DNA of 64,000 bases from Clostridium fungisolvens. GTDB taxonomy: Bacteria > Bacillota > Clostridia > Clostridiales > Clostridiaceae. Location of the stretch: NCBI RefSeq assembly GCF_014193895.1, contig NZ_BLZR01000001.1:4526001-4590000 (forward strand), read 5' to 3'. Every line of letters begins with the position of its first letter. Within the stretch, counting starts at the first letter, position 1. The notes under the pieces were generated by a model. That model did no database searches. It saw only the letters and a program-made list of their open reading frames with translations, and was not told the DNA's origin. The position numbers and the translations under genes were made by a program. Of the stretch, positions 7,952 to 15,603 are shown one piece after another.

Positions 7952-10348
7952 CTAGTATATCGCAAACACCTTAGATACCACCACCGTCATATCATCTTTT
8001 ATCTTAGCGCCACTTATTTCCTTAGCTTTATCTAATATCTCAAGAGAAAGCTCTTTAGGATTTTTATTATTAGTTGTACGTAAAAATTCAGTAAGCCATT
8101 GACAGCTTCCATCACCATCTTTACCATATAATATCCCATCGCTTATTGTTACTATCAAATCTCCATTAGATACTTTTTTCTCTACAATATCCACATCTGT
8201 TGTATCCAATATACCAAAAGGTAATGTTTTTGACTTCACTAATTCAACCTTCTCACCCTTCTTGATAAAACTTTCTACAGCTCCAACTTTCATAAACTTG
8301 GCATTTCCTGTATATAAGTCAATATTTTGAAGATCCAAAGTTGCGAACTTTTCATCTTCACTAAACTTCATAGACATTATAGAATTAACAGTATTTATGG
8401 CTGTTAATTCCGAGAACCCAACTTGTGTGAATTTTTCTATAAGCTCCACAGCAGCTTTACTCTCTGCACCAGCCTCAGGTCCTGATCCCATACCATCACT
8501 AACCAAAACCATATAGTTACCATCTTGAGTTTTCCCATAGCTATAGCTATCACCAGTATACTTTTCTCCATCTTTACACGCTATTGCTGCATATGATGAT
8601 ACATGATATTTAGGGGTCTCCTCAATGTATACAGAACATTTATTAGTATTTGGGTCTATAGAACAACCATCCCCACCTATACTCATAGTTTTGCCTATAG
8701 ATTTATTTATTACTGGAAGGACATCTTTTATACATATCTGTCCACCTCCACAACTATCCATAGTTACCTTTATGTTTAATCTACCATTTTTATCGTTATA
8801 ACATAAAATATCATCATACTTTATACTTTCTTTATTCAACGCTCTTTTTATAGTTCTTTCTACATCATTACATATAACTATATCTTTGCTAAAATCATCT
8901 ATTAATTCTCCAATTGTAACAGCCATATTGTTTATATGCCCTGCTAAAAGTTTCCTTCCTTCCCCAAGCCTTCTTTTAAGCATTTCATCCTGAACATAAT
9001 TACCAACTATCTCTTCTGTATTCTTTACTAGCGCATATTTTTTAATACATTTCTTATCTAACTCTAATGGAAAACTTGATTTTCCTTCTTGATTACTTCT
9101 TATCAATTCAGAAAACGAATTGTAAGTAGTATGTAATTCTCTTTTCCAACAAGTATATCTCATATCACAGCTGCTACACACCCTGTCGGCCAGGTTTTCT
9201 ATAAGCGCACTACTTTTGTTTTTTAACAACAGCCTATCATTATCAACTAAATTACTCAACGTAACTGATATAGTAGATAAAATATCTGTAAAATCAACAA
9301 GTCTATTAGTAAACTCTTCTTTAATCTTGCAAAAATGCAAATCTCCTAAAGTATCCTGCTTCCTTTCATTATCTAATTCAAGTGACAGTTTATTATAAAA
9401 TTTAAGTGGAACTACAGAAAATAATACTGCTACAATCAATGCCTCTATAACCTTAAAATCATCAAACTTCTTTGAATACATCGATAGCACAAAGTATACT
9501 ACAATATAAGCTAGCATTGTAAACCACTTACCTGTATCTTTAAATATACCAACCATCAATCCGCATATACTATATACACTTATATAAAGCATCATATTAT
9601 TAGTAGAAAGACCCACTATTATTCCCATGGCAACACCTGCTGCTGCTCCCACTGAGCTTCCCAAAGAGAACGCTATTATTATTACAAAAAATAATGCAAC
9701 TACATTTCTTATACTAATACCAAAAATCGCCACACTACCTATGCCTGAAATTATAAGACAAAACAGTAATGCCATAGCTATAAGTTCTTCACTTGTAAAA
9801 AAGTGATTTGTTTTTATATCATCTAGGCATGTAAGTGCATATTTTATAATATAATATATTGGATAAACTACAACACATTGCACTAACGAAGTTACTATAT
9901 TAATCCATAAACTTATATTTGAACTAAATGCTCTATAAAAAATCATCGACAACATAAGTATAGAAAAACTCATTATTAAGCTAACCTTCTCCTTTAACTT
10001 AAACGGAAGGTTTGTAAATATAGATATAATAGCTGCTGACAAAATATAAATACCAACATTAGGCGCACTACCTAGAAGAGTGGCGTATCCTAATAAAACT
10101 CCAACTGCCGCTACTATCCCTTCTTTCTTACTTTCCTTATTTAAAAACGATAGTATGAAAGCTATTCCGAATGGTGATAGCCCATCTATACCCGCCCCAT
10201 TTGCATTTATAGTTACCCTACTTATCAAAAAAGCTCCTATGAAATTAAATAGCAATCTATAAGGAGATCCTATAATCTTAAGTTCTTTCTTATCTTTTTT
10301 TCTATCACTTATTCTTTTATATGTAGTGACATCTACTCCATACTGCAT
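7952..10348 (-). CDS. spoIIE: Stage II sporulation protein E, PP2C phosphatase
   Basis: Membrane serine phosphatase that dephosphorylates SpoIIAA at the sporulation septum and so releases sigma-F in the forespore. It has about ten N-terminal transmembrane helices (to roughly residue 320), a central oligomerisation region and a C-terminal PP2C domain (about 590-798) with the metal-binding SDGMGSG motif at 617-623 and the terminal DDMT motif. At 798 aa it is close to the B. subtilis protein (827). A GGGAGGG ribosome site precedes the ATG. The promoter has the widened -35/-10 spacing expected for a Spo0A-activated sigma-A promoter. Confidence 0.97.
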   Translation of the reverse strand: MQYGVDVTTYKRISDRKKDKKELKIIGSPYRLLFNFIGAFLISRVTINANGAGIDGLSPFGIAFILSFLNKESKKEGIVAAVGVLLGYATLLGSAPNVGIYILSAAIISIFTNLPFKLKEKVSLIMSFSILMLSMIFYRAFSSNISLWINIVTSLVQCVVVYPIYYIIKYALTCLDDIKTNHFFTSEELIAMALLFCLIISGIGSVAIFGISIRNVVALFFVIIIAFSLGSSVGAAAGVAMGIIVGLSTNNMMLYISVYSICGLMVGIFKDTGKWFTMLAYIVVYFVLSMYSKKFDDFKVIEALIVAVLFSVVPLKFYNKLSLELDNERKQDTLGDLHFCKIKEEFTNRLVDFTDILSTISVTLSNLVDNDRLLLKNKSSALIENLADRVCSSCDMRYTCWKRELHTTYNSFSELIRSNQEGKSSFPLELDKKCIKKYALVKNTEEIVGNYVQDEMLKRRLGEGRKLLAGHINNMAVTIGELIDDFSKDIVICNDVERTIKRALNKESIKYDDILCYNDKNGRLNIKVTMDSCGGGQICIKDVLPVINKSIGKTMSIGGDGCSIDPNTNKCSVYIEETPKYHVSSYAAIACKDGEKYTGDSYSYGKTQDGNYMVLVSDGMGSGPEAGAESKAAVELIEKFTQVGFSELTAINTVNSIMSMKFSEDEKFATLDLQNIDLYTGNAKFMKVGAVESFIKKGEKVELVKSKTLPFGILDTTDVDIVEKKVSNGDLIVTISDGILYGKDGDGSCQWLTEFLRTTNNKNPKELSLEILDKAKEISGAKIKDDMTVVVSKVFAIY

Positions 10349-10383
10349 TGGTAAACCCTCCCATTTTTCTAAAGCGTATTTCT

Positions 10384-10416
10384 ATTATATCAAAGGGTAT
10401 TGGAAATATATGTCAC
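10384..10416 (-). promoter_or_regulatory. spoIIE promoter with 21-bp spacer
   Basis: On the minus strand the -35 GTGACA (10411-10416) and -10 TATAAT (10384-10389) are separated by 21 bp. Sigma-A promoters of spoIIE and spoIIG in B. subtilis have 21-22 bp spacers and need Spo0A~P. No perfect 0A box (TGTCGAA) was found; the closest is TGTCCGAA near 10450. Confidence 0.65.
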
Positions 10417-10797
10417 TTGTTGTTTGCTGAAGATATTTTTATTCGGACATTTATCACTGTATTTCTTTATATTATTTATATTGATTTTTACTTAACTTAT
10501 TGCAAAAACACCCTTCTGGCATAATTAACTATACAGTATAGCAAATGTACCTTTCCCTAGAAAAACCTACTTATTTGTCGTTGTACAATAGTCCTTGTGA
10601 ATTTATAAGGATATTTTTTATGCATATAATTAAATATTTAATTTTTATGTCAGAAAAAGCAAAATTAAATAAAAAACTTTATTCTCTCTTTACAAAAAAA
10701 TCACTAAGAGACTTTCTTAGCTATCCTTTATATATATATCTTCCTGCACACACTAGTAAAACTTAGCAAGTGAGCAAGCTTACAATTTTTTATATAG
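10417..10797. other. Gene-free region upstream of spoIIE
   Basis: Apart from possible Spo0A sites just upstream of the spoIIE promoter, I see no gene or RNA here. A 73-codon frame on the plus strand (10545-10766) is judged spurious because it lacks a ribosome site and is low in complexity. Confidence 0.4.
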
Positions 10798-10829
10798 CAA
10801 AAAAGAACTCATAATATATGAGTTCTTTT
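10798..10829 (-). terminator. tRNA operon terminator
   Basis: A perfect 13-bp stem (10801-10813 with 10817-10829, 3-nt loop) runs into TTTTTT on the minus strand. It starts directly at the CCA end of the last tRNA-Leu. Confidence 0.85.
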
Positions 10830-10917
10830 GGTGCTGAAGACCGGAATCGAACCGGTACGATGTTTTAGCATCGCAGGATTTTAAGTCCTGTGCGTCTGCC
10901 AGTTCCGCCACTCCAGC
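10829..10917 (-). tRNA. tRNA-Leu (TAA), copy 3
   Basis: 89-nt class II tRNA with a long variable arm, anticodon loop CTTAAAA (anticodon TAA) and encoded CCA. It is the last gene of the tRNA operon. The variable-arm pair is GATG/CATC, as in the promoter-proximal copy and unlike the middle copy. Confidence 0.95.
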
Positions 10918-10937
10918 AAGATGTATTAAATTTAAAA

Positions 10938-11014
10938 TGGTAGCGGAAATAGGACTTGAACCTACGACCCTTCGGGTATGAACCGAATGCTCTAGCCAGC
11001 TGAGCTATTCCGCC
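10938..11014 (-). tRNA. tRNA-Met (CAT), elongator, copy 2
   Basis: 77-nt tRNA with anticodon loop TTCATAC and encoded CCA. The GGCGGAAT acceptor start resembles the B. subtilis elongator tRNA-Met. A lysidine-modified tRNA-Ile also has a CAT anticodon, but the body sequence favours Met. Confidence 0.88.
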
Positions 11015-11020
11015 ATGTTA

Positions 11021-11096
<76 letters not shown>

Positions 11097-11102
11097 ATAT
11101 TA

Positions 11103-11191
11103 TGGTGCTGAAGACCGGAATCGAACCGGTACGGTGTTTTAGCACCGCAGGATTTTAAGTCCTGTGCGTCTGCCAGTTCCGCCACTCCAGC
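11103..11191 (-). tRNA. tRNA-Leu (TAA), copy 2
   Basis: 89-nt class II tRNA matching its two neighbours except in the variable arm, where both strands of the stem have changed together (GGTG/CACC in place of GATG/CATC). The covariation preserves pairing, so the gene is under selection and functional. Confidence 0.95.
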
Positions 11192-11213
11192 GAGTATTGT
11201 ATTTAATTTGAAA

Positions 11214-11290
11214 TGGTAGCGGAAATAGGACTTGAACCTACGACCCTTCGGGTATGAACCGAATGCTCTAGCCAGCTGAGCTATTCCGCC
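11214..11290 (-). tRNA. tRNA-Met (CAT), elongator, copy 1
   Basis: Same 77-nt sequence as the other elongator tRNA-Met gene of the array, with encoded CCA. Confidence 0.88.
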
Positions 11291-11296
11291 ATGTTA

Positions 11297-11372
<76 letters not shown>

Positions 11373-11378
11373 ACATTA

Positions 11379-11467
11379 TGGTGCTGAAGACCGGAATCGA
11401 ACCGGTACGATGTTTTAGCATCGCAGGATTTTAAGTCCTGTGCGTCTGCCAGTTCCGCCACTCCAGC
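11379..11467 (-). tRNA. tRNA-Leu (TAA), copy 1
   Basis: First gene of the operon, directly behind a consensus promoter. 89-nt class II tRNA with anticodon TAA, GATG/CATC variable-arm stem and encoded CCA. Confidence 0.95.
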
Positions 11468-11499
11468 ATTTTTTTGTCCGCCTCTCAGCGACAAGTTTT

Positions 11500-11528
11500 A
11501 TTATAAAGTATGATATGTTTACTGTCAA
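11500..11528 (-). promoter_or_regulatory. Consensus sigma-A promoter of the tRNA operon
   Basis: Perfect -35 TTGACA (11523-11528) and -10 TATAAT (11500-11505) with a 17-bp spacer on the minus strand, about 25 bp upstream of the first tRNA. It is one of the strongest promoters in the window, as expected for stable RNA. Confidence 0.92.
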
Positions 11529-11627
11529 CACCTTTTTTATTTTTTTATTTATATATGTTTTAATAGTTAATCTATCTTATAAAAAAGCAAACTACAACCC
11601 TATGTTTTAGGCTTAGTTATTTATGAT

Positions 11628-11655
11628 AAAAGCCGGATGTTTCCATCCGGCTTTT
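11628..11655 (-). terminator. Terminator after the yabR-like gene
   Basis: A perfect 12-bp stem (11628-11639 with 11644-11655, loop TTTC) with A and T runs on both sides. It separates the division/sporulation cluster from the tRNA operon. Confidence 0.9.
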
Positions 11656-11674
11656 TCTATCTGAATACTTTATA

Positions 11675-12079
11675 TTAACCTAAATTTTTTCTTCCCTTTG
11701 ACTTAAACTCTTGATGTTTTTTTACATCCGCAAGTTTTTCTTCGCTATCTTTAAGGAACTTTGACATTATATCTTCAAAACTATTTGAAGAAGCCTTCTT
11801 TTTTTCTGAACTCCAGTCAATCTCTGCAGGCTTAACTGATTTCTTTTGAACATTAGCTTGCTTTATTGAAAGGCTTATCTTTCCATTGTCATCTACTGAT
11901 ATAACTTTTACCTTTACCTTATCTTGCTCTTTTAGGTGCTGTCTTATATCTTTTACAAATGAATCTGCTACCTCCGAAATGTGTACAAGTCCAGTTTTAC
12001 CTTCCACTTCTACAAACGCTCCAAAGTTTGTGATGTTAACCACTGTGCCTTCTAAAATGTTTCCTGCCATTAAGGTCAT
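11675..12079 (-). CDS. yabR: S1 RNA-binding protein, YabR-like
   Basis: 134-aa protein with one S1 OB-fold RNA-binding domain at residues about 4-75 (GTVVNITNFGAFVEVEGKTGLVHISEV) and a charged, lysine-rich C-terminal tail. YabR/GSP13-type proteins bind ribosomes or RNA, but the precise role is unsettled. The first ATG is chosen because AAGGAGG lies 12 nt upstream; the Met at position 4 would be too far away. It keeps the conserved position between divIC and spoIIE, although seven tRNA genes now separate it from spoIIE. Confidence 0.88.
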   Translation of the reverse strand: MTLMAGNILEGTVVNITNFGAFVEVEGKTGLVHISEVADSFVKDIRQHLKEQDKVKVKVISVDDNGKISLSIKQANVQKKSVKPAEIDWSSEKKKASSNSFEDIMSKFLKDSEEKLADVKKHQEFKSKGRKNLG

Positions 12080-12141
12080 GTTAAAAATGTTCCTCCTTAA
12101 AATAATTAGAATAATTAAATCTATGTTATTTTTATAATAAC

Positions 12142-12429
12142 CTATTTTGTAGAACTTGAATCATTACTTGTTAAAACTTTCTTTTCACCTGGTTTAATCA
12201 TACCTAATTTCTCTCTAGCCATCTTCTCGCTATAGGCATCAGTTTTTGACATATTAACTTCATCTTTTAATCTATCATTAACTGCTTTCACTTTATTAAG
12301 TTCTAGTTGCCTTTCACTTACCTGTGTACTAATTTTGTGCATAGTAATCTCTTGTCTTATAAAACTAAATACAAATATTGATACAATTAGGAGTATAGCT
12401 ATATTTTTAAGAGTAAATTTCTTTCTCAT
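12142..12429 (-). CDS. divIC: Septum formation initiator, DivIC/FtsB family
   Basis: Small bitopic divisome protein that partners FtsL/DivIB-type proteins. A short basic N-terminus is followed by one transmembrane helix (about 7-27), an extracytoplasmic coiled coil and the family's C-terminal segment (AREKLGMIKPGEKKV). The longest frame starts at a TTG (12453) without a ribosome site. The ATG at 12429 has AAGGGG 8 nt upstream and gives 95 aa, a usual length. It sits in the conserved yabP-yabQ-divIC-yabR order. Confidence 0.88.
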   Translation of the reverse strand: MRKKFTLKNIAILLIVSIFVFSFIRQEITMHKISTQVSERQLELNKVKAVNDRLKDEVNMSKTDAYSEKMAREKLGMIKPGEKKVLTSNDSSSTK

Positions 12430-12519
12430 GACTAAAGCCCCTTCGATTTCCAAAAAAATTCATTTATACTCCTATTTTAATAACTATTTATTTTTTATTC
12501 AAGTTATTTTTTTATCTTG

Positions 12520-12909
12520 CTATTTATTAATCCTATTCCTGAAGAATATAAGTTTAAATATATACGATAAGTTCTTTAAAAATATTCTAGCACCTTTCCC
12601 TGCAATTCTCTCAGCTTTTTTTTCAGTTCTGAGTACTTTCTTACTAAATAACTTAATATAAATAAATGCGCCTATTATTATAAATAGATATACATACATC
12701 CCTAAGAAAGCATAATTGACATAAAGAAGGAATGTAAATATTATTATTGCAGTTAGTATCCAGAATAAAAAATCCTCTATAAAAACTATAAACTTAGGTG
12801 TTCCAATGCCTCTTATCGCTCTGTAAATGTCGAAAAGCACACCAGTTAACATCCCAGCTGCAAGGCTAAATATTACAATCTCAAATTGAATTTTCAATGG
12901 AAGCAGCAT
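12520..12909 (-). CDS. yabQ: Spore cortex biosynthesis protein YabQ
   Basis: 129-aa integral membrane protein with about four predicted helices and the family signature near the N-terminus (GMLTGVLFDIYRAIRG). In B. subtilis YabQ localises to the outer forespore membrane and is needed for cortex formation; the mechanism is unknown. It starts 8 bp after yabP, with its AGGTGAT ribosome site overlapping the yabP stop codon, so the two are translationally coupled. Confidence 0.88.
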   Translation of the reverse strand: MLLPLKIQFEIVIFSLAAGMLTGVLFDIYRAIRGIGTPKFIVFIEDFLFWILTAIIIFTFLLYVNYAFLGMYVYLFIIIGAFIYIKLFSKKVLRTEKKAERIAGKGARIFLKNLSYIFKLIFFRNRINK

Positions 12910-12917
12910 GATATCAC

Positions 12918-13208
12918 CTATTTAAATATCTTCTTAAAGATATTTTCCTTTTCTTTTTTCACTTCACCTGTATATATCATAGCTGATACTTTCCCTATTA
13001 TGACTACATCTCCATTCTGTACATCCAACTTATTCATCTTAAGCCCCTCACCCTTTACTGTAAGCATGCCTAAACATGTATTTAATAATATTTTTTCTTC
13101 ATCAAAACTTAGAACTTCCACTACTCCTGTCAAAACAATTTTCTTTCTATTTTCCAGCGCTAAGTTGCTTTTTCTTTCTTCAACTTTAAGCTCCTTCTTA
13201 TTCTCCAT
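12918..13208 (-). CDS. yabP: Sporulation protein YabP
   Basis: 96-aa soluble protein of the YabP/YqfC family, small beta-rich proteins made in the mother cell. The family core (ENRKKIVLTGVVEVLSFDEEKILLNTCLGMLTVKGEGL) is recognisable. AGGAGG precedes the ATG by 6 nt. It is paired with yabQ in one operon. A terminator separates it from rqcP, so yabP-yabQ probably has its own, sporulation-specific promoter in the 85 bp upstream; the motif was not identified. Confidence 0.88.
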   Translation of the reverse strand: MENKKELKVEERKSNLALENRKKIVLTGVVEVLSFDEEKILLNTCLGMLTVKGEGLKMNKLDVQNGDVVIIGKVSAMIYTGEVKKEKENIFKKIFK

Positions 13209-13295
13209 AATATCCTCCTGTATGTTTTTATAATAAAATATATGACTATAAATTTTGATATATTCAAAATAGAGATATTTTATTTAAAATGACAA

Positions 13296-13328
13296 AAGGT
13301 CTCCTTGACTATTCGTCAAAGAAACCTT
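13296..13328 (-). terminator. rqcP terminator
   Basis: A 14-bp stem with two G-U pairs (13296-13309 with 13315-13328, 5-nt loop) begins at the rqcP stop codon and is followed by TTTTGTCATTTT on the minus strand. Confidence 0.75.
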
Positions 13329-13593
13329 ACATTTCGTCTTGATCTTCTTCACCTTCTAATATTTCATACATCTGCTTTGCATTTTCTTTCTTTACATGCT
13401 CTGCAATATTAGTTATCTTAGCTTTCAGTTTTTTGTTAGCAAATACTATTTCAATTACATCCTCTTCTTTTACCTCTGTAGAAGGTTTTGCAACTTTACC
13501 ATTAATAGATACTCTTCCACCTTCACACACTTCCTTAGCCACGGTTCTTCTCTTGATTATTCTAGATACCTTTAGATACTTATCTAATCTCAT
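13327..13593 (-). CDS. rqcP: S4-domain ribosome quality control protein RqcP
   Basis: 88-aa S4-domain protein (MRLDKYLKVSRIIKRRTVAKE), orthologous to B. subtilis YabO/RqcP and E. coli Hsp15. It binds peptidyl-tRNA-obstructed 50S subunits and helps RqcH add C-terminal alanine tails. The frame extends another 68 codons upstream, but that part is a shadow of the hup coding sequence. The ATG at 13593 has AAGGAG at the right distance. It lies 61 bp after hup with a short GC-rich hairpin in between. Confidence 0.93.
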   Translation of the reverse strand: MRLDKYLKVSRIIKRRTVAKEVCEGGRVSINGKVAKPSTEVKEEDVIEIVFANKKLKAKITNIAEHVKKENAKQMYEILEGEEDQDEM

Positions 13594-13618
13594 AATATAT
13601 CTCCTTATAACTTTAAGA

Positions 13619-13636
13619 ACCCGAGATTCCTCGGGT
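13619..13636 (-). promoter_or_regulatory. Intercistronic hairpin between hup and rqcP
   Basis: A 7-bp GC-rich stem (ACCCGAG/CTCGGGT, 4-nt loop) without a T tract. It may stabilise the abundant hup message or partly terminate it, so that HU is made in excess over RqcP. Confidence 0.5.
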
Positions 13637-13654
13637 CCTAAAAATATATATCTA

Positions 13655-13930
13655 TTACTTGTTAACTTTTTCTTTGAACTCTTTACCAGCTTTGAATACT
13701 GGAACTTTTGAAGCAGGTATTTGGATAGTTTCCTTAGTTCTTGGGTTTCTTCCTTCTCTAGCTGCTCTTTCTCTAGTTTCGAAAGTTCCAAAGCCAACTA
13801 ATTGAACCTTTTCTCCATTTTCTAAAGCTTCTTGAACACTGTCAATGAAAGATTTTAATGCAACTTCTGCATCTTTCTTAGTTAACTTACTCTTCTCAGC
13901 CATGCTTGAGATTAATTCTGCTTTATTCAC
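13655..13930 (-). CDS. hup: HU family DNA-binding protein
   Basis: 91-aa histone-like nucleoid protein that bends and compacts DNA as a dimer. The N-terminal helix-turn-helix dimer core (MNKAELISSMAEKSKLTKKDAE) and the conserved DNA-binding arm (GRNPRTKETIQIPASKVPVFKAGK) are complete. AAGGAGG precedes the ATG. B. subtilis has no hup gene at this point between yabN and yabO. Confidence 0.97.
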   Translation of the reverse strand: MNKAELISSMAEKSKLTKKDAEVALKSFIDSVQEALENGEKVQLVGFGTFETRERAAREGRNPRTKETIQIPASKVPVFKAGKEFKEKVNK

Positions 13931-14135
13931 TTTTACATCCTCCTTAAAACTCTTATGATATGTTTTATGGTACCTGATTATAATTATGTATTATAATCTA
14001 CATTAACATATTATATAACCACTTTTTTATATAGTCTATAGTAAATTACTTATTTAACAGTACAAATATAATATGGTAATGATTGCTCACTTATGCTATA
14101 TATTCTTCATAAAAGGGAAATTTCCTTCTTTGCCC

Positions 14136-15590
14136 TTAGTTTTTTTCGGTTTTTTTTGCTTTATTCCACAAATTATCCATTTCTTCAAGGGACATATTCT
14201 CTAATTTTTGTCCTTTTTTAGAAGCTTCTTGCTCAATATAAGAAAATCTTCTTATAAACTTTTCTGTTGTTTGAGTTAAGGCAAGCTCACCTTCTACCTT
14301 AAGGAATCTGGCAACATTAACACAGGCAAACAATAAATCTCCTACCTCTTCTACTATCTTTGCCCTATTTTCTCCATTATATACCTCTTTTATTTCATTT
14401 AATTCTTCTTCTACCTTAAGCATAGCATCTTCTACCTTATCCCAATCAAACCCAACCTTTTTAGCCTTATTTTGCACCTTTGTAGCTCTGATAATTGATG
14501 GCAATGACCTTGCTATAGCATTTAATTCATCAGTTATACTGTCAAACCCTTTTTCTTCTTTCTTGATATCTTCCCATCTTTCTAACACTTCACCAGATGA
14601 ATTTACCGATTGGCTGCCAAAAACATGCGGATGTCTATTTATCATTTTTAAGCAAATTCCTTGAATTACATCCTTTATATTAAAGTACCCTTCTTCCTTA
14701 GCAATAGAAGAATGGAATACTATTTGGAGCAATACATCTCCTAATTCTTCTATCATTCCAGCATCATCCTGGTTATCTATAGAATCCAAAACTTCATAAC
14801 ACTCTTCTATAAGTGCTTGTTTTAGACTTTCATGTGTTTGTTCTCTATCCCAAGGACACCCATCTTCACTTCTTAAAGTCTCTATTATGTCTACTAAATC
14901 ATAAAAATCTTTTTTATTTGTCAAATCTTTTGGCACATAGATCGAAGTTAAATAATCTATATCTTCTTGCATATCAATTTCATAAAGAGGCATCTTCCTT
15001 ATACTTTCTTGATTTTTTATGCCTGCGGCTCTAACAAAGTATACTTCTGTATCATCATTAAATTCTTCTTGAAGCTTCAGCTTTACCTCTGATGCGATAA
15101 ATTGGTTATACACCTGAGTTATTATAATACCATTCCTTTTATCTAGAACTTGGTTTTCAATATCAAATGCATCAACAATTTTAAGACCTTCCACTGGATC
15201 TATTTCTAAAGCCTCCATCATTACATCAATAAAGCTAACTGCTGGTAAAATTTCATATGGTAAACCTTGTTCCTTGCACAGGTTTACTAGATTTAAAACA
15301 GACCTTTCTGCCACTAATGGATGCCCAGGAACAGCATAAATAATATCATTAAGATTTTTATGCTGCTCAACTAAATCCAAAGCAATGCTTTCATAAACTT
15401 GGTCAAATGTATTAGACCTCTCATAAGCATCGTCATAAGTATTAAACTTTACCCCCTCATCAATTAAATATTGAACGGTAGGGTGCTTTTCTGTCCTAAG
15501 GAATATATTAGAGCACCTCTTTAATTCTCTTATAGCTCCTAAAGTTAAGGCTTCTTCGGATCCAGGTCCTAAGCCGATTATCTTGATCAT
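14136..15590 (-). CDS. mazG: SAM methyltransferase-MazG fusion (YabN)
   Basis: 484-aa two-part protein. Residues 1-220 form a tetrapyrrole-methylase-type SAM-binding fold (MIKIIGLGPGSEEALTLGA). Residues about 235-480 carry two MazG nucleotide pyrophosphohydrolase repeats, the first with an EECYEVLDSI...EELGDVL metal-binding pattern and the second with EEELNEI...EEVGDLL. MazG removes non-canonical or excess NTPs; the substrate of the methylase part is not known. It starts 13 bp after the SpoVB-like gene and is probably co-transcribed with it. The fusion is standard for Firmicute YabN. Confidence 0.94.
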   Translation of the reverse strand: MIKIIGLGPGSEEALTLGAIRELKRCSNIFLRTEKHPTVQYLIDEGVKFNTYDDAYERSNTFDQVYESIALDLVEQHKNLNDIIYAVPGHPLVAERSVLNLVNLCKEQGLPYEILPAVSFIDVMMEALEIDPVEGLKIVDAFDIENQVLDKRNGIIITQVYNQFIASEVKLKLQEEFNDDTEVYFVRAAGIKNQESIRKMPLYEIDMQEDIDYLTSIYVPKDLTNKKDFYDLVDIIETLRSEDGCPWDREQTHESLKQALIEECYEVLDSIDNQDDAGMIEELGDVLLQIVFHSSIAKEEGYFNIKDVIQGICLKMINRHPHVFGSQSVNSSGEVLERWEDIKKEEKGFDSITDELNAIARSLPSIIRATKVQNKAKKVGFDWDKVEDAMLKVEEELNEIKEVYNGENRAKIVEEVGDLLFACVNVARFLKVEGELALTQTTEKFIRRFSYIEQEASKKGQKLENMSLEEMDNLWNKAKKTEKN

Positions 15591-15603
15591 GTTCTTTCTC
15601 CTT

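Noticed and set aside
10545..10766. 73-codon open frame on the plus strand between spoIIE and the tRNAs
   Set aside because: No ribosome site, biased AT-driven composition and no domain. It runs up towards the tRNA operon terminator.
13594..13797. Upstream extension of the rqcP frame (68 codons)
   Set aside because: It is a second frame of hup coding sequence, and the internal ATG at 13593 has a good ribosome site and the family's conserved N-terminus.
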